This document shows, one piece after another, positions 1 through 5,661 of a stretch of DNA of 7,373 nt. The notes beneath the pieces were generated by a model, which saw nothing but the letters and a program-made list of their open reading frames with translations, had not been told where the DNA came from and made no database searches. Location: the NCBI GenBank assembly GCA_937915725.1, contig CALGGV010000085.1, positions 1 to 7,373 on the forward strand. Reading direction: 5' to 3'. Source of the stretch: an uncultured Selenomonadales bacterium (lineage in GTDB: Bacteria > Bacillota > Negativicutes > Selenomonadales > Selenomonadaceae). How positions within the stretch are numbered: position 1 is the first letter of the stretch; the number at the start of each line of letters is the position of its first letter. Both the position numbers and the translations under genes were made by a program.

Positions 1-2589
1 ATTCTGCGCGAAATTTTTAAATATGCTAAAAATGTTCATATAGTCTTGCCAATGGATACAAATTTTAAAAGCCGTGAAAATATTTTGGAAGTTGGAATTT
101 TTAACCGCGCCTTCAAAACTTTTCAAACGCTGAAAAAAATTGCCGCTGAAGTCGAAGTCGAAACTAAAATTATTCCCTGCAACGCGCCAAAACGTTTTCA
201 AGTTCCCGCGTTAAAATTTCTTGAGGAAAATTTTTTTGAACATAAAACCAAAATTTTTAGTGCTGAAATTGAAGGTTTAAAAATCGTCGAGGCTGTCAAC
301 AAACGCGCTGAAGTTGAATTTGTAGCACAGGATATTTTAAAACTTCTCAAAAAAAATTATCGTTGCCGCCAAATTGGAATTATCGCCCGTGACGAAACTT
401 ACAGCGATTTAATCAAGCCGATTTTTGAAATTCACGGTATACCATTTTTCATTGACAGCAAACGCGCCGCCAATCATCATCCGCTTGCCGAAATGATACG
501 CTCGGCATTGGAAATTTTGCGCGGCTGGCGTGCAGATTCAATTTTTCGCTGTCTTCGTACCGGTTTTTTCAATCTTGCTCAAGAAGATATTGACTTGTTA
601 GAAAATTACGTTTTAGAATTTGGACTGCGCGGCGAAAAAGTTTGGACACAGGAAAATAATTGGCGTTGGTATCGTCACAGTTTAGAAAATGATAAAATTT
701 CAAATTCTGAAAGTGAACGCCTTGAAAAAGTTGATAAAATTCGACGCGCCGCAATTTTGCCGCTGATAAAATTTTCTCAAGCCGTCAAGAAAAAAAATTC
801 CGCCCGCAATTTAACCGCCGCCCTTTATGATTTAATCGACAGCTTAAATATTTATGAAAAATTATTTGAATGGTCACAGCTTGAAGAAAAGCGCGGCAAT
901 TTGGCACTTTCACGGGAACATTTAAAAATTTGGGACGATATAATTTCGCTGATGGATCAAGTTGTAGAATCGCTTGACGAAAGTTTGATAACTGCGCGAG
1001 AATTTGAATCAATCATAAATGAAGGGCTTGACGCCTTGCAAATGTCATTAATTCCGCCGGGCGTCGATGAAGTTACAGTTTCAAATTTTGACCAAAATTC
1101 TTTGCAAAATTCACGGGCGATTTATATTTTGGGATTCAGTTCAAATTCTTTTCCAAAACGCGCCGCTGAAAAAAATTTGTTGTCTGACGCCGACAGGTTG
1201 CATTTAAATGACATTGGCTTAGAAATTCCAAAAGGCGGCTCCGACGCAATGTTAGCCGAAAAATTTTTGGTCTATCGCGGCTTTACTGAGGCGAAAAATT
1301 ATTTGCACATTTCATACCCGCTGGCAGATTCTGAAGGCAACGCAATGAACGCCGCCGCCCAACTTGATAAAATCAAAAAAATTTTTCCCAAAATTAAAAT
1401 TGAATTTGTACCGATTGAAATTTTGGAAAGTCTGGGCAGTCAAATTAATTTTTCCGAAATTGAAAAAATTTTGTCAAAGGATTCAGCCGAAAAACTTTAC
1501 GCGCCAAATAAAAAATTGCGCGGCTCCGTTACAAATGTTGAAAGTTTTAATAAATGCCCCTTTCAATATTTTGCAAAGTACGGCTTGAAACTTGAGGAAC
1601 GCCGCGAATATAAAGTTAAGCCGCCGGATATTGGAAATATTTTGCACAGCGTTATGAGTCAATTTGGCGAACGTCTCAAAAAAGAAAATCGCCGCTGGGC
1701 TACAGTTGACGATTCTGAACTTGAAAAAATTGTTACTGAAATTCTTGACAACACCGTGCCAAATTTGAACAACAAAATTTTGTTAAGTTCAAACGCGCTA
1801 AAACATCAAGGCGACAGAATAAAAAAAGTTGCTGTACATTCTCTGCAACGCTTGATAAAATTTGACGCCGTAAGCAAATTTCACCCAAATTTTTTTGAAG
1901 AAACTTTCGGCGAAAAAAGTCAAGCGTTGATTTATGACATTGCAGGCGTTAAAATGGAGCTTACCGGCAAAATCGACCGCGTAGACTTTAACGAAGACGG
2001 CAATTTTTTTCTGATTATCGACTATAAAACCGGCGCGGCGTACCTTAATTTGACTGAAATTTATATGGGGATAAATCTGCAACTTTTAACTTACTTGATG
2101 GTTGCAAAAAATTTGGAAATTGTCGGCGGACGAACTCCCGCCGGTATGATGTACTATTTTTTGAAATATCCCGTTAAAACTGTTGAAAGTGCAAATTTGG
2201 CTGAAGGTGAAGTCAATAAGGCGTTAAAAATGGCGGGCTGGACTTTAGACGATTCAAAAGTTATCAAGGAAATTGACGGCTCCGAAGGGCAGGAATTTTT
2301 GAGCGTTACTTTGCTGAAAAACGGCGCAATTCACGCCAATACAAAAAAAAATGTAAAATCTGCCGAACAATTTGCAACTTTGTTAAAATTCGCTGAAGAA
2401 AAACTTCAAACTACCGGCGAAAATATTTTGAAGGGAAATATCGAAGTTAAACCCGTTAAAACTGTAAAAAGTAACGCTTGCAAATATTGCGTCTACGGCG
2501 AATTGTGCGGTTTCAATTCTGATAAAAATTCTGAAATTATCGATTTTGACGATAAAAAAATTTGGGAGCTTTTAGGCAAAAGGCATTAG
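1..2589 (+). CDS. addB: AddB, ATP-dependent helicase/nuclease subunit B (5' partial)
   Basis: AddB pairs with AddA to process double-strand DNA ends for recombinational repair. The frame is open from base 1, so the gene starts upstream; 862 codons are visible. Full AddB proteins are roughly 1150 residues, so about 300 N-terminal residues with the Walker A region are missing. The visible part holds the helicase-like middle and, from about codon 500, the C-terminal nuclease. RecB-type nuclease motifs are GNILHSVM (H549), GKIDRVD (D659), IIDYKTG (D674, K676) and INLQLLTYL (Q694). The cysteines expected for the AddB 4Fe-4S cluster are all present: C519 in NKCPFQYF and C827, C830, C836 in a CxxCx5C arrangement. 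The last four residues (GKRH) and the TAG stop are encoded by a heptamer repeat. No addA follows; it may lie upstream or elsewhere. Family identity is secure. Confidence 0.95.
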   Translation: MLREIFKYAKNVHIVLPMDTNFKSRENILEVGIFNRAFKTFQTLKKIAAEVEVETKIIPCNAPKRFQVPALKFLEENFFEHKTKIFSAEIEGLKIVEAVNKRAEVEFVAQDILKLLKKNYRCRQIGIIARDETYSDLIKPIFEIHGIPFFIDSKRAANHHPLAEMIRSALEILRGWRADSIFRCLRTGFFNLAQEDIDLLENYVLEFGLRGEKVWTQENNWRWYRHSLENDKISNSESERLEKVDKIRRAAILPLIKFSQAVKKKNSARNLTAALYDLIDSLNIYEKLFEWSQLEEKRGNLALSREHLKIWDDIISLMDQVVESLDESLITAREFESIINEGLDALQMSLIPPGVDEVTVSNFDQNSLQNSRAIYILGFSSNSFPKRAAEKNLLSDADRLHLNDIGLEIPKGGSDAMLAEKFLVYRGFTEAKNYLHISYPLADSEGNAMNAAAQLDKIKKIFPKIKIEFVPIEILESLGSQINFSEIEKILSKDSAEKLYAPNKKLRGSVTNVESFNKCPFQYFAKYGLKLEERREYKVKPPDIGNILHSVMSQFGERLKKENRRWATVDDSELEKIVTEILDNTVPNLNNKILLSSNALKHQGDRIKKVAVHSLQRLIKFDAVSKFHPNFFEETFGEKSQALIYDIAGVKMELTGKIDRVDFNEDGNFFLIIDYKTGAAYLNLTEIYMGINLQLLTYLMVAKNLEIVGGRTPAGMMYYFLKYPVKTVESANLAEGEVNKALKMAGWTLDDSKVIKEIDGSEGQEFLSVTLLKNGAIHANTKKNVKSAEQFATLLKFAEEKLQTTGENILKGNIEVKPVKTVKSNACKYCVYGELCGFNSDKNSEIIDFDDKKIWELLGKRH

Positions 2590-2616
2590 GCATAAGGCAA
2601 AAGGCATTAGGCAAAA
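2574..2616. repeat. AGGCAWW heptanucleotide tandem array, six units
   Basis: Six uninterrupted 7-bp units of consensus AGGCAWW run from 2574 to 2615 with one extra A. Unit endings are AAA, ATT, ATA, AAA, ATT, AAA. The array starts inside the last codons of addB, and the TAG stop at 2587-2589 falls across its second and third units. A related pair of arrays lies at 7174-7255. There are no spacers, so it is not a CRISPR array. Confidence 0.9.
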
Positions 2617-2647
2617 GTGAAAAAAACTACTACCTAAAAAATAATTG

Positions 2648-2653
2648 AAAGGA
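2648..2653 (+). promoter_or_regulatory. Ribosome binding site of the coiled-coil gene
   Basis: AAAGGA lies 9 nt before the ATG at 2663. It decides between two candidate starts: an in-frame TTG at 2645 overlaps this element and has no Shine-Dalgarno sequence of its own, so ATG 2663 is preferred. Confidence 0.7.
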
Positions 2654-2662
2654 AGTTTTTCA

Positions 2663-3253
2663 ATGGCACAACTGGGAGAACTGGAAAAGATTTTAGCGGC
2701 AGCTAAAGAAATTGGCGAAAATTTTCAAAGGGAATTGGAACAACTCCGCGAAGAAAATGAATTGCTGAAAATCGAAACTGAGGAATTGCGCGACGAAAAT
2801 AAAATTTTGCGCGAGGAAAATGAAAAAATTTACCTTGAAATGAATCAGCTCCGCACGGCTAAAGAAGAAATTAAAGTTGCGAATGAGGCTTTTTCAAAGA
2901 ATATCAGCGGGCTTGCAAAACAAATCGAAGAAGAACACGCCAAAACAATGGGGCAAATTAACCAAATGTTAAGCGACGGACTTCAAAAATTTGTTGTCGA
3001 ATATGTAAAAAAAATTCGTGGCGATTCAGAAAGTGATAATGAAGTTACTGAAGTTCAAACGCTTGATAAATATTCAGATTTAAATGATGAAGTAATTGTA
3101 GAAGATGTTGATACGGCGGTTGCCACGCAAAATGACGCCCAAAAACCCAAAATGCAGTATGCCGCCTTTTATGCCGAAGAGGCTGAAGTCGAAAGGGACG
3201 ACGCCGGAAACGCTATAAAAATGAAAACTCTGGTAAAAAAACGCAAAGATTAA
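2663..3253 (+). CDS. Acidic coiled-coil protein of unknown function
   Basis: I do not recognise this 196-residue protein. It has no signal peptide or membrane segment, so it is probably cytoplasmic. Residues 25-75 form a strong coiled coil: one hydrophobic position repeats exactly every seven residues (L28, L35, L42, L49, I56, L63), and the partner core position runs N32, T39, N46, N53, M60. Asparagine at core positions usually favours parallel dimers. Helix-prone sequence continues to about residue 120 (GLQKFVVEYVKKIRG). An acidic, probably flexible stretch follows at 122-165, then a short segment (MQYAAFYAEEAEVERDD) and a basic tail ending VKKRKD. It lies 73 bp after addB and 21 bp before the carboxypeptidase gene, so co-transcription with the latter is likely. 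A structural or cell-envelope scaffolding role would be a guess from position only. Confidence 0.8.
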   Translation: MAQLGELEKILAAAKEIGENFQRELEQLREENELLKIETEELRDENKILREENEKIYLEMNQLRTAKEEIKVANEAFSKNISGLAKQIEEEHAKTMGQINQMLSDGLQKFVVEYVKKIRGDSESDNEVTEVQTLDKYSDLNDEVIVEDVDTAVATQNDAQKPKMQYAAFYAEEAEVERDDAGNAIKMKTLVKKRKD

Positions 3254-3258
3254 AATTT

Positions 3259-3265
3259 AAAGGAG
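3259..3265 (+). promoter_or_regulatory. Ribosome binding site of the carboxypeptidase gene (supports TTG start)
   Basis: AAAGGAG ends 9 nt before the TTG at 3275. This is the best Shine-Dalgarno match on the plus strand here. It fixes TTG as the start and places a complete signal peptide at the N-terminus. Confidence 0.75.
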
Positions 3266-3274
3266 CGAATTTTA

Positions 3275-4486
3275 TTGAATTTCGGAAAAATTTTTGTCGG
3301 AATTGTAATTGGAATTTTTATGTTGACAGTCGAGGCGGCTCCAACAGAAAATGTAACGTGGACAAGCGAAAATTCCGGCTTAAATCCCGGCTATACAGTT
3401 GAACCGTTGCCAAATACCCGCCCTGTTCCTGAAGGCGACGTTTTGCCAAATGTTACTGCAACTTCAGCTATTGTAATTGAGGCGTCAACAGGGCACGTCA
3501 TTTACGCACGCAACCCCGACGCGCCAATGTTTCCTGCAAGTACTACAAAAATAATGACTTTGATACTTGCACTTGAACGCGGCGGGCTTGATGATATTGT
3601 TACTGTTAGTGAAAATGCTTTTAACGCGCAGGGCTCGACACTTTGGCTTGATACAGGCGAAAGAATTCCCTTGCAAGATTTACTTTATGGAATGATGTTA
3701 GTTTCAGCAAACGATGCCTCCGTTGCAATAGCTGAACATATTGATGGCAGCGTGCCAAATTTCGCCGCACATATGACGCAAAGAGCCGCTGAACTCGGCG
3801 CAACAAATACCAATTTCACTAATCCGCACGGCTTGCCGGACGATAACCATTACACTACCGCCCGCGACCTTGCACTTATCACAAGACACGGCTTGCAACT
3901 GCCCGGTTTTGAACAAATTGTTACTACAACTGAAATGGCGTTTAGCTGGATTCACGATGATGAAAGTAAAACTATTCGCACAGAAAATCAGTTACTGTGG
4001 ACTTACAACGGCTGTAACGGCGTTAAAACCGGCTACACTGAACGCGCGGGGCGTTGCGTTGTCTGTGCGGCTAAACGTAACGGGATTCAATTAATTTCGG
4101 TTGTACTTGACGGGCTTTACATGTGGAACGATTCAATTATTTTGTTAGATTACGGCTTTGAAAATATCAGCACTGAAACTTTGATAAAATCTGACGAAGT
4201 AATTAAAACTTTGCCGATTATTTCCGGGCGTAGAAAATCTATGCCTGTTAAAACTGCGGGCGAAATTATCGTACCAATTTTCAAAAATGACGACGCTTAC
4301 GAAATTAAGTATGATATTCCGGAAGTTTTGAACGCGCCCGTTACAAACGGAGAAACTATTGGAAAAGTGCGCGTCAATATCGACGGCAGAGAAATTGCCT
4401 CAACCGATGTTGTGACAACTGCTGACGTGGAGCAAAAATCTTTTTTCAGATTGCTACTCAAAACTTTTAAAAACTTTTTTGCATAA
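3275..4486 (+). CDS. D-alanyl-D-alanine carboxypeptidase, S11 family (DacF/PBP5-like)
   Basis: This penicillin-binding protein trims the terminal D-alanine from peptidoglycan stem pentapeptides outside the cytoplasmic membrane. The 403-residue product has an N-terminal signal peptide (hydrophobic core about residues 6-18, likely cleavage near VEA/AP at 21-22). All three active-site motifs are present: SxxK as S89-T-T-K92, SxN as S144-A-N146, and KTG as K251-T-G253. A beta-rich C-terminal domain of the PBP5 type spans about 300-385. The end (SFFRLLLKTFKNFFA, 389-403) looks like the amphipathic helix that anchors these enzymes to the membrane. Translation starts at TTG. The gene follows the coiled-coil gene by 21 bp and is convergent with the toxin-antitoxin array. 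Its TAA stop lies inside the first copy of the repeated boundary sequence. Confidence 0.95.
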   Translation: MNFGKIFVGIVIGIFMLTVEAAPTENVTWTSENSGLNPGYTVEPLPNTRPVPEGDVLPNVTATSAIVIEASTGHVIYARNPDAPMFPASTTKIMTLILALERGGLDDIVTVSENAFNAQGSTLWLDTGERIPLQDLLYGMMLVSANDASVAIAEHIDGSVPNFAAHMTQRAAELGATNTNFTNPHGLPDDNHYTTARDLALITRHGLQLPGFEQIVTTTEMAFSWIHDDESKTIRTENQLLWTYNGCNGVKTGYTERAGRCVVCAAKRNGIQLISVVLDGLYMWNDSIILLDYGFENISTETLIKSDEVIKTLPIISGRRKSMPVKTAGEIIVPIFKNDDAYEIKYDIPEVLNAPVTNGETIGKVRVNIDGREIASTDVVTTADVEQKSFFRLLLKTFKNFFA

Positions 4487-4492
4487 AAATAA

Positions 4493-4526
4493 CGGGCTGT
4501 CGAAATTTCGGCAACCCGCTTTTTTT
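4493..4526. terminator. Intrinsic terminator T1, between the carboxypeptidase gene and antitoxin 1
   Basis: A 26-nt near-palindrome (4493-4518) folds into a stem with one C-A mismatch and one G-T wobble around AAATTT, followed by seven T on the plus strand. It stands 6 bp after the carboxypeptidase stop. On the minus strand it follows antitoxin 1 with an interrupted T-rich tract (TTATTTTTA), so it probably acts in both directions. Confidence 0.85.
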
Positions 4527-4710
4527 AGCTTGCGTTTTGTAAATTTTTTTTACGAATTCGCGCAGGCTTAAATTTTTTCCATTCTTCAGGAGTGATTTTT
4601 GGAATGTCGCTGTAGTCAATTTCTTCATCCGGCATTTTTGAAAGTTCGTAAAGTCGTCTCATCTGCTCCCTAGTAAGCGGAGGTATTTCTTTAGTCGTAG
4701 AATTGTTCAT
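4525..4710 (-). CDS. Short BrnA-like antitoxin, copy 1
   Basis: This 61-residue protein is the probable antitoxin of the BrnT toxin encoded just upstream. The central MPDEEIDYSDIP segment (26-37) resembles the conserved (D)EEIDTSDIPE motif of BrnA antitoxins. Usual BrnA proteins continue into a ribbon-helix-helix DNA-binding domain; this one stops after a basic tail (FKPARIRKKNLQNAS), so that domain is absent. ATG at 4710 is chosen because AGGAGG lies 9 nt upstream; an in-frame upstream start at 4770 would lie deep in the toxin gene. The gene overlaps the toxin 3' end by 20 bp, implying coupled translation. Its stop overlaps the T tract of terminator T1. Antitoxin role is inferred from motif and position. 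Confidence 0.75.
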   Translation of the reverse strand: MNNSTTKEIPPLTREQMRRLYELSKMPDEEIDYSDIPKITPEEWKKFKPARIRKKNLQNAS

Positions 4711-5002
4711 AATATTGCGCCTCCTCGTCTTTGTCAGCTCTACGAGCGGAAATAATTCTGTTCTTGTCACCGCGTTCGGTGTAAATGACAGCTAAAACAT
4801 TTAGTACAATTCCAACAGTTTTAATTCGTTCTTCGTCGTCGCTGTGCAGTTCATCATAGTCATCAATTCGGTATTCGTCAAGAAAAATTCGTGCCGCATC
4901 CTCAAAAGCTACTTTATGCTTTTTCCAGTTAATTTTGGCTTTTTCAGAATCCCAAACAAATTTATATTCTCCAAGTTCATAATTTATATCCAATTCAATC
5001 AC
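4691..5002 (-). CDS. brnT: BrnT-family toxin (DUF497), copy 1
   Basis: BrnT toxins are small RelE-fold ribonucleases that inhibit translation and are neutralised by BrnA. The 103-residue product has the family pattern: KFVWDSEKAKINWKKH (14-29), VAFEDAARIF (31-40), HSDDEERI (53-60), and the signature YTERGDKNRIISARRA (74-89). Length is typical. The start is GTG at 5002; an in-frame stop at 5015-5017 excludes a longer protein, and no clear Shine-Dalgarno sequence precedes the GTG. Toxin-first order with antitoxin overlapping downstream is the usual brnTA layout. It differs from copy 2 at 10 positions: I65, K80, and eight of the last 14 residues. Activity cannot be judged from sequence. Confidence 0.85.
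   Translation of the reverse strand: MIELDINYELGEYKFVWDSEKAKINWKKHKVAFEDAARIFLDEYRIDDYDELHSDDEERIKTVGIVLNVLAVIYTERGDKNRIISARRADKDEEAQYYEQFYD
4720..4725 (-). promoter_or_regulatory. Ribosome binding site of antitoxin 1, inside the toxin 1 gene
   Basis: A perfect AGGAGG on the minus strand, 9 nt before the ATG at 4710. It is embedded in toxin codons for residues 92-94, and it fixes the antitoxin start. Confidence 0.75.
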
Positions 5003-5049
5003 CGCAGTATTTTTTCAACGCTGTAAAATATTTTCCTGCATAAAAATAA

Positions 5050-5083
5050 CGGGCTGTCGAAATTTCGGCAACCCGCTTTTTTT
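5050..5083. terminator. Intrinsic terminator T2, between the two toxin-antitoxin cassettes
   Basis: Identical in sequence to T1: a 26-nt imperfect palindrome (5050-5075) and seven T on the plus strand, with TTATTTTTA on the minus strand. On the minus strand it lies directly after antitoxin 2 and before toxin 1, so each cassette would have its own transcript end. Confidence 0.8.
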
Positions 5084-5273
5084 AGCTTGCGTTTTGTAAA
5101 TTTTTTTTACGAAGTCTTGAAGGTTTAAATTTTGTTTTAAATTCTTCATGTGTAATTTCAGGAATATCACTGTAGTCAATTTCTTCATCCGGCATTAGTG
5201 AAAGCTGATAAAGCCGCCAAATTTGCTCTTTGGTGAGCGGTGGAATTTCTTTTTTATGGTTTGAATTGTCCAA
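5082..5273 (-). CDS. Short BrnA-like antitoxin, copy 2
   Basis: This 63-residue product is the partner of toxin 2. It carries the same MPDEEIDYSDIPEIT core (27-41) and the same basic end RKKNLQNAS, again without a ribbon-helix-helix domain. Aligned with copy 1 from EIPPL onward, 43 of 54 paired residues match, with one inserted residue. I chose TTG at 5273: it aligns with the ATG of copy 1, has AAGG 9 nt upstream, and keeps the same 20-bp overlap with the toxin gene. An in-frame GTG at 5303 would add ten residues inside toxin coding sequence and is less likely. The weaker start and ribosome binding site suggest lower translation than copy 1. Confidence 0.7.
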   Translation of the reverse strand: MDNSNHKKEIPPLTKEQIWRLYQLSLMPDEEIDYSDIPEITHEEFKTKFKPSRLRKKNLQNAS

Positions 5274-5565
5274 AATAATCCGCCTTCTCTCTTTTATTTG
5301 CACGACGAGCCGAAATAATTCTGTTTCTGTCGCCGCGTTCGGTGTAAATGACAGCTAAAACATTTAGTACAAATCCAACAGTTTTAATTCGTTCTTCGTC
5401 GTCGCTGTGCAGTTCATCATAGTCATCAATTCGGTATTCGTCAAGAAAAATTCGTGCCGCATCCTCAAAAGCTACTTTATGCTTTTTCCAGTTAATTTTG
5501 GCTTTTTCAGAATCCCAAACAAATTTATATTCTCCAAGTTCATAATTTATATCCAATTCAATCAC
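5254..5565 (-). CDS. brnT: BrnT-family toxin (DUF497), copy 2
   Basis: A second BrnT-type ribonuclease toxin of 103 residues. Residues 1-79 equal copy 1 except F65 for I65, and the YTERGDRNRIISARRA signature is intact. After residue 89 the two differ strongly, and acidic residues of copy 1 become neutral or basic here (D90N, D92R, E94K, D103P, with Y102K). The start is GTG at 5565, with an upstream context identical to copy 1 and no evident Shine-Dalgarno sequence. Its 3' end overlaps antitoxin 2 by 20 bp. The upstream 96 bp to the rubrerythrin-fusion gene hold terminator T3, so the cassette is probably transcribed separately; I cannot identify a convincing promoter. Confidence 0.85.
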   Translation of the reverse strand: MIELDINYELGEYKFVWDSEKAKINWKKHKVAFEDAARIFLDEYRIDDYDELHSDDEERIKTVGFVLNVLAVIYTERGDRNRIISARRANKREKADYFGQFKP

Positions 5566-5600
5566 CGCAGTATTTTTTCAACGCTGTAAAATATTTTCCT

Positions 5601-5645
5601 GCATAAAAATAAAGGGCTGTCGAAATTTCGGCAACCCGCTTTTTT
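5601..5645. repeat. Third copy of the cassette boundary repeat
   Basis: This repeats the first 46 bp of units A and B with two changes: C to A at 5613 and one T fewer. Homology ends about where the 3' flank of the rubrerythrin-fusion gene begins. The array therefore reads boundary, cassette, boundary, cassette, boundary. Confidence 0.85.
5613..5645. terminator. Intrinsic terminator T3, after the rubrerythrin fusion gene
   Basis: Third copy of the palindrome (5613-5638) with six T on the plus strand. The C to A change at 5613 removes the outermost pair of the stem. On the minus strand it begins 23 bp past the fusion stop codon and is followed by TTTATTTTTA, so it can end that transcript. Confidence 0.75.
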
Positions 5646-5661
5646 AGTTTTGAAATAATTT

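Larger units (their letters stand above)
4481..5037. repeat. Tandem cassette unit A (terminator + antitoxin 1 + toxin 1), 557 bp
   Basis: First of two direct repeats. Bases 4481-4556 match 5038-5113 exactly (76 bp). Bases 4771-5037 match 5334-5600 with a single substitution (T4810 versus A5373). The part between, covering most of the antitoxin and the toxin C-terminus, is only patchily similar. The unit is 6 bp shorter than unit B, accounting for two fewer antitoxin codons. Confidence 0.9.
5038..5600. repeat. Tandem cassette unit B (terminator + antitoxin 2 + toxin 2), 563 bp
   Basis: Second direct repeat, abutting unit A without spacer. Conservation with unit A is highest in the outer parts (terminator with the antitoxin 3' end, and toxin 5' end with its upstream region) and lowest in the interior (about 5114-5333). 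Confidence 0.9.

Noticed and set aside
2574..2616. CRISPR array.
   Set aside because: The units are 7 bp and contiguous, with no spacers and no cas genes nearby.
4844..5589. Two identical 60-residue plus-strand frames at 4844-5026 and 5407-5589.
   Set aside because: They are antisense to the duplicated toxin 5' ends. Their identity follows from the duplication and they match nothing recognisable.
4493..5645. Boundary palindromes as integron attC sites with toxin-antitoxin gene cassettes.
   Set aside because: The palindromes lack convincing attC core boxes and have the stem plus T tract of an ordinary terminator. No integrase is visible.
5646..5661. Remnant of a third decayed antitoxin 3' end next to boundary copy 3.
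   Set aside because: A weak resemblance to the antitoxin end appears only if a 6-base gap is allowed in T- and A-rich sequence, so it is not distinguishable from chance.
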